12,789 nt of DNA from an uncultured Gemmataceae bacterium (GTDB taxonomy: Bacteria > Planctomycetota > Planctomycetia > Gemmatales > Gemmataceae), in the NCBI GenBank assembly GCA_937922175.1, contig CAKZUU010000329.1:1-12789 (forward strand), read 5' to 3'. This document shows positions 8,006-12,789 of this stretch, in pieces (within the stretch, counting starts at the first letter, position 1; every line of letters starts with the position of its first letter). The notes below the pieces were generated by a model. That model ran no database searches. It saw only the letters and a program-made list of their open reading frames with translations, and had not been told where the DNA came from. Position numbers and translations under genes: made by a program.

Positions 8006-9148
8006 ATGACCAAGCCCCTGAATATCGGGATGATCGGGTATGGGTTCATGGGGCGTGCCCACTCCAATGCCTACGCCAAGGTGAATCATTTTTTCGACCT
8101 GCCGATGCGGCCGGTATTGAAAGCGGCCTGTGGCCGGGACCAGGCGAAGGTGAGAGCTTTCGCCGATCGTTGGAGCTACGAGTCGGTCGAGACGGATTGG
8201 CGAAAACTGGTCGAGCGGCCGGATATCGACTGCGTGGATATTTGCGTCCCGAATAACTTGCACAAGGAGATCGCCCTGGCGTGTGCGGCCAACAAGAAGA
8301 TGGTGCTGTGCGAGAAGCCACTGGCGATGAACGGTGCCGAAGGACGCGAAATGGTGGAGGCCGTCGAAAAGGCCGGCGTCGCCAACATGGTTTGGTACAA
8401 CTATCGGCGTGTCCCTGCCGTGACCCTGGCCAAACAATTGATCGACGAAGGGAAACTCGGTCGAATCTTCCATTATCGTGCGAAATTTCTCCAGGACTGG
8501 ACGATCAATCCTGAACTGCCACAAGGCGGGACGGCCTTGTGGCGACTCGATGTGGCGGCCGCCGGGAGCGGCGTGAGCGGCGACCTGCTCGCCCACTGCA
8601 TCGACACCGCGTTGTGGCTGAACGGCGACCTCGTCTCTGTGACCGCCCTGACCGAAACGTTCGTCAAAGAGCGAAAGCACAACCTCACTGGCAAAGTTGA
8701 AAAGGTCGGCATCGACGACGCCTGCATTTTTTTCGGGCGATTCGCGAATGGCTCGTTGGCAAACTTTGAATCGACTCGTTACGCCCGAGGCCACAAGGCC
8801 CTGTACACCTTCGAGATCAATGGCGAACATGCCAGCATCTTCTGGGACCTTCATGACCTCCACCGCTTGCAGTATTTCGATCATCGCGATGGCGGCCTGA
8901 CTCGTGGTTGGCGCAGTGTACATGTGACGGACGGCGAGCATCCCTACATGGCGAACTGGTGGGTTCCCGGTCTCCAGATTGGCTACGAGCATTCCTTCGT
9001 CCATCAGGTGGCCGATTTCATCAAAGGCGTCGCCAGTGGCAATCTTGCCCAACCCACCTTCCGCGACGCACAGCGAACCGGTCTCGTGCTCGATGCCGTT
9101 CTCGCATCAGCCAAAACGGGTCAGCCGGTCGATGTCGTTCGTGACTGA
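8006..9148 (+). CDS. Gfo/Idh/MocA family sugar/polyol oxidoreductase
   Basis: This is a 380-residue NAD(P)-dependent dehydrogenase of the glucose-fructose oxidoreductase / inositol dehydrogenase / MocA family. The N-terminal Rossmann domain opens with the dinucleotide motif GYGFMG (11-16), followed by VDICVPNNLHKEIA and the family hallmark CEKPLA, where Lys104 contacts substrate and cofactor. The alpha/beta C-terminal domain has GDLLAHCID (192-200); the His197 and Asp200 arrangement matches the family's catalytic HxxD region. The start has a strong GGAGG (7992-7996) nine bases upstream. There is no export signal, so the enzyme is probably cytoplasmic, although planctomycetes also have exported members. 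It follows the TIM barrel gene by 149 bases on the same strand. The likely job is oxidation or reduction of a sugar, polyol or keto-sugar handled by the two upstream proteins. The substrate is unknown. Confidence 0.88.
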   Translation: MTKPLNIGMIGYGFMGRAHSNAYAKVNHFFDLPMRPVLKAACGRDQAKVRAFADRWSYESVETDWRKLVERPDIDCVDICVPNNLHKEIALACAANKKMVLCEKPLAMNGAEGREMVEAVEKAGVANMVWYNYRRVPAVTLAKQLIDEGKLGRIFHYRAKFLQDWTINPELPQGGTALWRLDVAAAGSGVSGDLLAHCIDTALWLNGDLVSVTALTETFVKERKHNLTGKVEKVGIDDACIFFGRFANGSLANFESTRYARGHKALYTFEINGEHASIFWDLHDLHRLQYFDHRDGGLTRGWRSVHVTDGEHPYMANWWVPGLQIGYEHSFVHQVADFIKGVASGNLAQPTFRDAQRTGLVLDAVLASAKTGQPVDVVRD

Positions 9149-9279
9149 CCGCTCAAAAAAACCTCCGTGGGACGGCTCGGAGCGCAATATTTCTTTGCCT
9201 CAGCGAGTTACTATTAAGGGCAGAGTGAGATCTCGTCCTGTCGCGGAGGTTCTGCACCTTCTCATGAGGCTCGATCCGT

Positions 9280-10413
9280 GTGCCAGCTTCGGTCTGGGGA
9301 GGGTTGGCTTTGTTCCGCACTTTTCATCGACCTCAGGCGATCGTTTTGGGGCTCGTCCTGTGTGGGGCTGCTGGTCTGATCGGCTGGGCGACCTATCGGA
9401 TCGGTGTTCGTCGCGGCTTGTTCGAGAGAGCCTTCGAGTTGCAGGCTGGCTTCCGGCAAGTTCACGGCATTGATTGCGGGACTCCGGTTCGTTACCGAGG
9501 CCTCGACGCAGGGCATGTGACGGCCGTGGAGATTCCCTCGGCCGATCCCCGCCAACGGATCGTCGTGCGGCTCAAAATCAAACAACGGTTTCAACCGTTG
9601 CTCCCGTCCGATTCGCGCCTGCACGTCGTCAGTGACGGCATGTTCGGCGGCAAAATCCTCAATATCGAACCGGGAGCGCAGTTGAGCCGGCTCCTCGCCG
9701 ACGGTGACGAAATCACGGTGGTTGAGCCGACCGCCCTGACCGACCTGATTGCGGAAACCACTCGGGCCTTGAATGAACTTCGGGAAAGCCAAGGCACTAT
9801 CTCGAAACTGCTAACGACCGACGAGGTTCACACGGAGTTGGTGCGCTTGGTCCGTCAGATTCAAGAGATGACGGAGCAGGCACGGCGAAGTTTGGAGAAG
9901 ACCCAGGACACCTTGCAGGAGGGTAAGGAAGCGTTTGCGGCCCTGAAGCAAGACGCCGAAGCGATCAAGCGGATGCCGATCGTCCGGAGTTATGTTGAGG
10001 ATCCGGTAGCGATTCTCTATCGGCCGGATCAAGACTGCGACCGCCGGATCTTCGACGCCAACGATTTGTTTGAGCCGGGCACGAGCATTTTGACCGAGGC
10101 GGGGCGTCAGCACTTGCGCAATTTGTCGTCGTGGCTGGAGAACGGCAAGTCCGCCGATACGGAGATTGTGGTCGTGTCCTATCTCAATCAAGAGACAAAA
10201 GAGTTACCCGGGTCAGTGGCCCAGGTATTGACGTGGAAGCAAAGCGAGGCGGTGTCGGCCTACCTGCGCGACCACCTCCGCGCTCACCGCGTCCATTGGC
10301 TGTCCAGTCGAAAGATCGTTGTACTGGGCATGGGCTATGCTCCTCCCCCGATCCCGGAGCGCGAACCGTTGCCACCGCATCGCACGGAGATTCTGCTGTT
10401 CCGACCGCGATGA
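9280..10413 (+). CDS. Membrane-anchored MCE (MlaD-like) protein with OmpA-like C-terminus
   Basis: This 377-residue protein is predicted to sit in the inner membrane and face the periplasm. Residues 20-41 are the single membrane anchor. Residues about 47-148 are an MCE/MlaD domain, the lipid-binding module of Mla-type transport systems, with FELQAGFRQVHGIDCGTPV, YRGLDAGHVTAVEI, SDGMFGGKILNIEPG and LADGDEI in the expected order. A coiled coil covers about 155-230. Residues about 255-375 resemble an OmpA-like domain (FEPGTSILTEAGRQHL through VVLGMGYAPPP), but the Asp and Arg that bind peptidoglycan in classical members are not visible. GTG 9280 has GAGG ten bases upstream. TTG 9310 has a better GGAGG (9298-9302) at seven bases and would give 367 residues. 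No MlaE or MlaF partner gene is in view. The MCE call is strong; the tail assignment is moderate. Confidence 0.8.
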   Translation: MPASVWGGLALFRTFHRPQAIVLGLVLCGAAGLIGWATYRIGVRRGLFERAFELQAGFRQVHGIDCGTPVRYRGLDAGHVTAVEIPSADPRQRIVVRLKIKQRFQPLLPSDSRLHVVSDGMFGGKILNIEPGAQLSRLLADGDEITVVEPTALTDLIAETTRALNELRESQGTISKLLTTDEVHTELVRLVRQIQEMTEQARRSLEKTQDTLQEGKEAFAALKQDAEAIKRMPIVRSYVEDPVAILYRPDQDCDRRIFDANDLFEPGTSILTEAGRQHLRNLSSWLENGKSADTEIVVVSYLNQETKELPGSVAQVLTWKQSEAVSAYLRDHLRAHRVHWLSSRKIVVLGMGYAPPPIPEREPLPPHRTEILLFRPR

Positions 10414-10434
10414 TAGAACCGTTTGCCCGCGATC

Positions 10435-10508
10435 CGTTGCCGCGACAAACCGTTGCGGACCGGCAACGAACCCGCAAGCGTTGGCGGCGGAATACTGATC
10501 CGGCAACG
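10435..10508. repeat. Cluster of 8-bp inverted elements between the MCE and pfp genes
   Basis: CGTTGCCG (10435-10442) and a one-mismatch copy CGTTGCGG (10451-10458) face two perfect inverted copies, CGGCAACG at 10461-10468 and 10501-10508. The inner pair gives a hairpin, CGTTGC/GCAACG, with a six-base loop. Alternative pairings between the copies are possible. It could be a termination region for the MCE gene or a protein-binding site ahead of pfp. Confidence 0.4.
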
Positions 10509-10560
10509 TGCATGGTTTTTGCACTCGCTTTTCTCTTGAAATCCACCGCGGGTCCAACAT

Positions 10561-10597
10561 GTTGACAAGGTTGACGGAATCGACGAGGAATCGATTC
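10561..10597 (+). promoter_or_regulatory. Short direct repeats upstream of pfp
   Basis: GTTGAC occurs at 10561-10566 and 10570-10575. GGAATCGA occurs at 10576-10583 and 10587-10594, and the second copy is part of the palindrome GAATCGATTC (10588-10597). The first repeat creates a consensus -35 TTGACA (10562-10567), but no -10 box lies at the right distance. A regulator-binding site is possible; an ordinary promoter is not supported. Confidence 0.25.
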
Positions 10598-10620
10598 GTG
10601 CACGAAGGTCAGGTGAGATC

Positions 10621-12012
10621 ATGGCAGACACGACCCCGAAAAAACTGGCGATTCTGGTCGGTGGAGGACCCGCTCCGGGAATCAATGGAGTCATCAGCGC
10701 GGCCACCATCGAGGCGGTGAATCGCGGCTTTACTGTGTTGGGCATTCCCGACGGCTACAAATGGCTGGTCAAAGGCGATATCTCCCGCGTCCGCGAGTTG
10801 ACCATCGAGCAAGTGATTCGCGTGTACGACAAAGGCGGCTCCATGTTGGGGACGTCGCGCACCAACCCAGCCAAGAAAGACGAGAAAGTCGGGCGAGATC
10901 GTCTCCCAGAGGTGATGGAGTGCTTCCAGAAATTGGGGGTCAACTACCTGGTGTCGATTGGGGGAGACGACACCGCGTTTTCGGCGAACAAAATTTTCCA
11001 AGCCTCGCAGGGAGGTTTACGCGTCGCCCATGTTCCAAAGACGATTGATAATGACATTCCCTTGCCCGGGTGGACGCCGACATTTGGCTTCGAGACTGCC
11101 CGACACAAGGGCGTCGAGTTGGTCAAGGCGTTGGCCGAGGATGCCAAGACGACGGGGCGCTGGTACATCGTGGTGAGTATGGGCCGGGCTGCTGGCCACC
11201 TCGCCTTGGGAATCGGTAAATCGGCGGCTGCTCATCTGACCATTATCCCGGAGGAGTTCGAGGACCGTCCGACCGACGCCGTCGAAGGTGGTGCCGAGGG
11301 GAAAAAAAACGGCGGCCAGATTCAATTCCGTGAGGTCATCGACATCATCCTCGGAACCATGCTCAAGCGGAAGGCGATCGGTAAGGAGTACGGCATCGTC
11401 GTTCTTGCCGAGGGGTTGATCGAAGGGATCGGTGTCCGACGACTCGAAAAAGCGATGGAGGAGTTGGCCCGGCACATGGATTACCCGACTGGCGCCGTCT
11501 ACGGCAAGATCGAATTGGATCCCTTCGGCCATCCGCGGTTGGGCGAAGTCGAATTTGCCAAAATGGTCAAGGATGCCTTGACCGTCTACGGAGCGGAGGT
11601 CGGTATCAAAACCACCTTCGTCGACAAAGATCTCGGCTACGAATTACGCTGTGCCGATCCGATTCCTTTCGATGTGGAATACACCCGGAATCTCGGCTAT
11701 TGTGCGGTGAAGTATCTACTCTCGGATCGGCCGGAAGACCGCGACGGCGCGTTGATCAGCTTCCATCAGGGGAAGATGCTGCCGATGCATTTCTCCGAGA
11801 TTTTCAAAGGGCGGGATCGTCTGCCGACTCGGAAGGTCGAAATTCACGGCGAAATTTACGAAGTCGCCCGTCACTACATGCACCGCCTCGATCGTCGCGA
11901 TTTCGACGACTCGCAGACTCTCCAACGGATCGCTCACGTAGCGGGGAAAACGCCGGAAGAGTTCCGAAACCGATTCGGGTATCTGGTCGGCCAAGGTCGA
12001 GCGCCCTGGTAA
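10621..12012 (+). CDS. pfp: 6-phosphofructokinase, probably pyrophosphate-dependent
   Basis: This 463-residue cytoplasmic enzyme phosphorylates fructose-6-phosphate to fructose-1,6-bisphosphate. Conserved motifs are GGGPAPGINGVI (14-25), LGTSRTNP (76-83), GGDDT (114-118), PKTIDND (139-145, catalytic Asp143) and SMGRAAGHLA (186-195). In ATP enzymes such as E. coli PfkA the GGDGS and PGTIDND motifs carry Gly at two positions. Here they are Asp117 and Lys140, the pair known to mark pyrophosphate-dependent enzymes. Use of PPi would make the step reversible and ATP-sparing. It is longer than PfkA (320 residues), as is common in PPi-type and related long forms. ATG 10621 follows AGGTGA with four bases of spacing. 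It stands alone after a 207-base gap, with repeats upstream and a strong hairpin downstream, so it is probably its own transcription unit. Phosphofructokinase is certain; PPi use is well supported but untested. Confidence 0.9.
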   Translation: MADTTPKKLAILVGGGPAPGINGVISAATIEAVNRGFTVLGIPDGYKWLVKGDISRVRELTIEQVIRVYDKGGSMLGTSRTNPAKKDEKVGRDRLPEVMECFQKLGVNYLVSIGGDDTAFSANKIFQASQGGLRVAHVPKTIDNDIPLPGWTPTFGFETARHKGVELVKALAEDAKTTGRWYIVVSMGRAAGHLALGIGKSAAAHLTIIPEEFEDRPTDAVEGGAEGKKNGGQIQFREVIDIILGTMLKRKAIGKEYGIVVLAEGLIEGIGVRRLEKAMEELARHMDYPTGAVYGKIELDPFGHPRLGEVEFAKMVKDALTVYGAEVGIKTTFVDKDLGYELRCADPIPFDVEYTRNLGYCAVKYLLSDRPEDRDGALISFHQGKMLPMHFSEIFKGRDRLPTRKVEIHGEIYEVARHYMHRLDRRDFDDSQTLQRIAHVAGKTPEEFRNRFGYLVGQGRAPW

Positions 12013-12043
12013 CACAAGGGATCGGCGCCCGAGACGGTCCTTT

Positions 12044-12102
12044 CCCCGAGTGGTGAGGCGGGCTCGCCCTCACTCGGGGCATTCCCCCTTCGCTGATTTT
12101 TT
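12044..12102 (+). terminator. Terminator-like hairpin with delayed T-tract after pfp
   Basis: CCCCGAGT (12044-12051) pairs perfectly with ACTCGGGG (12072-12079). An inner GAGGCG/CGCCCTC segment extends the stem with a bulge. A run of six T (12097-12102) follows after a spacer of about 17 bases. The stem is the strongest in the intergenic DNA left of 12500. The distance to the T-run is long for a classical intrinsic terminator, but the position 31 bases after the pfp stop fits. Confidence 0.55.
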
Positions 12103-12221
12103 CGTAACCTATGGCCAATTCGACGTGACGTGCACGCGGCTGAGGTCCGCAAGGTTCGGTCAGGAACCGGCAACTCGCTGATCGATGGAAACGTCAAGCC
12201 TGTCGCACGGAGGCCCTGGCG

Positions 12222-12665
12222 ATGCCGATCGCTATCGTCGGAATGCATCGGTCCGGCACTTCGATGTTGACCCGGATGCTTCATTTGGCCGGTTTAGAGC
12301 TCGGGCCGGTCGATAAACTGATGGGACCAGCCTTCGACAATCCCGATGGCTTCTGGGAAAACCTCGAATTTGTTCACATCAACGAGCTGTTATTACATCA
12401 TTTTGGCGGCTCGTGGTCGTCGCCCCCCGCTTGGCCGGTCGGTTGGACCACCGATCCAGGCTTGGACGAGATCCGACGGGCGGCCGTGAATCTCCCCGGC
12501 AAGATGCTGCTTTGCCGGTACGATCTGTATCATCGAGGCAATGTCCCCCGGCAAGTCGTTGTTATGCGCCAGGAGAACGGAACCATCCGCTGTCGATTCC
12601 TTCCCCGCCAGGACCATGGTGCAGGGAAAATGCACAGAAGGAAAAACAAACAGGAAAACAATTAA
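12222..12665 (+). CDS. Sulfotransferase family protein, 5' part only, aberrant tail
   Basis: The N-terminus (residues 1 to about 90) matches the PAPS-dependent sulfotransferase family. IVGMHRSGTSMLTRML (4-19) is the 5'-phosphosulfate-binding loop, and AFDNPDGFWENLEFVHIN (37-54) is a typical following stretch. Such enzymes move sulfate from PAPS to a carbohydrate or other acceptor and usually continue to a WGWKDPR-type 3'-phosphate-binding motif. That motif is missing: after about residue 91 (near 12495) the reading frame no longer looks like the family, although it stays open to 12665. The DNA beyond that point encodes a different gene on the other strand. The ATG has GGAGG (12209-12213) eight bases upstream. 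The gene is therefore either broken by a rearrangement or joined artificially to other DNA. The true part probably ends near 12490-12505. Confidence 0.7.
   Translation: MPIAIVGMHRSGTSMLTRMLHLAGLELGPVDKLMGPAFDNPDGFWENLEFVHINELLLHHFGGSWSSPPAWPVGWTTDPGLDEIRRAAVNLPGKMLLCRYDLYHRGNVPRQVVVMRQENGTIRCRFLPRQDHGAGKMHRRKNKQENN
12504..12635 (-). pseudogene. N-terminal fragment of a C69-type peptidase (dipeptidase-like)
   Basis: Read on the minus strand, the 44 residues from 12635 match the start of peptidase family C69 proteins. CTMVLAGKESTADGSVLL has the Cys that becomes the N-terminal nucleophile, followed by GK, TADGS and AHNNDL, then a MIQIVPAKQH stretch typical of the family. Just past this, near 12504, the frame runs into the antisense of the sulfotransferase gene. 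The only start at this point is GTG 12635, without a visible Shine-Dalgarno site. The frame is open upstream and encodes a hydrophobic stretch (IVFLFVF) like a signal peptide, but no ATG is present. The gene is truncated at the same place as the sulfotransferase, in opposite orientation. Family assignment is by eye from a short piece. Confidence 0.5.
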
Positions 12666-12682
12666 AATTATGCCTCCGGCGG

Positions 12683-12776
12683 GGCCGCGGCGCGGCCGCC
12701 CTAAAAGGGGGGCTCTTTTCGAGAAAACTGCCCCCCTGGCCCCCCCGCAAAAGCTTTTGTCTAACGAAGCTTTTTT
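12683..12776. repeat. Three successive inverted repeats at the window edge
   Basis: First is GGCCGCG/CGCGGCC (12683-12697) with a one-base centre. Second is AGGGGGGC (12706-12713) with GCCCCCCT (12730-12737), enclosing a smaller TTTT/AAAA stem (12716-12719 with 12724-12727). Third is AAAAGCTT (12749-12756) with AAGCTTTT (12767-12774), followed by more T, which looks like a bidirectional intrinsic terminator. Homopolymers of six or seven G or C and the sharply different composition set this stretch apart from the rest of the window. Confidence 0.55.
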
Positions 12777-12789
12777 ATAATGTCTTTCT

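Noticed and set aside
8000..9052. 350-codon minus-strand frame over the oxidoreductase gene
   Set aside because: It is a shadow of the Gfo/Idh/MocA gene, which has GYGFMG, EKP and a strong ribosome-binding site.
10562..10597. TTGACA as the -35 of a pfp promoter
   Set aside because: No -10-like hexamer lies 16-18 bases downstream, so I list it only as repeats.
12102..12221. A possible tRNA or small RNA before the sulfotransferase gene
   Set aside because: GGTTC/GAACC forms only a five-base stem, with no cloverleaf arms and no CCA end.
12500..12665. Plus-strand tail of the sulfotransferase frame as genuine protein
   Set aside because: The family pattern stops near 12495 and the opposite strand gives a clear C69 peptidase start, so the open frame is accidental.

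Overview
The window looks like chromosomal DNA of a Planctomycetes bacterium, possibly a Gemmata-type lineage. This is inferred from the gene mix: a sugar cassette of cupin, TIM-barrel isomerase and Gfo/Idh/MocA oxidoreductase, a pyrophosphate-type phosphofructokinase, an MCE protein with an OmpA-like tail, and abundant lipoproteins, in fairly GC-rich DNA with long intergenic gaps. No sequence search was possible, so the taxonomic call is moderate. Two lipoproteins, an MCE protein and a SurA-like parvulin indicate a Gram-negative type of envelope.

Layout. Positions 236-664 (+) encode a small coiled-coil lipoprotein. It converges on a minus-strand pair, mfd (5335-2000) followed by a SurA-like parvulin lipoprotein (1948-791). 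The convergent gap carries two hairpin regions. A short divergent region (5336-5502) holds a perfect -10 box for mfd on the minus strand and a -35/-10 pair on the plus strand. The plus-strand promoter would drive a sugar-metabolism cassette: a phosphomannose-isomerase-like cupin (5503-6738), a xylose-isomerase-like TIM barrel protein (6810-7856) and a Gfo/Idh/MocA dehydrogenase (8006-9148). Next come a membrane-anchored MCE (MlaD-like) protein with a degenerate OmpA-like domain (9280-10413) and a 6-phosphofructokinase (10621-12012). The kinase carries both residues diagnostic of pyrophosphate dependence and is followed by a strong hairpin with a delayed T-tract.

How the genes work together. 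Mfd couples transcription to nucleotide excision repair, and the parvulin helps fold exported proteins; their pairing is positional. The cassette has the parts expected for oxidising and isomerising a sugar or polyol, but its substrate cannot be read from the sequence. The phosphofructokinase is a reversible glycolytic enzyme and could take up products from that cassette. The MCE protein probably moves or binds lipids in the periplasm.

The right edge is abnormal. The start of a sulfotransferase gene (from 12222) loses its family pattern near 12500. From there to 12635 the opposite strand encodes the N-terminus of a C69-type peptidase. Beyond that are homopolymer runs and three successive inverted repeats. 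This is either a genomic rearrangement or, more likely, a chimeric or low-quality contig end. I found no rRNA, tRNA, CRISPR array, insertion sequence or phage gene. There is no gene-free stretch longer than 300 bases. Positions 1-235 contain nothing I can assign beyond the ribosome-binding site of the first gene.
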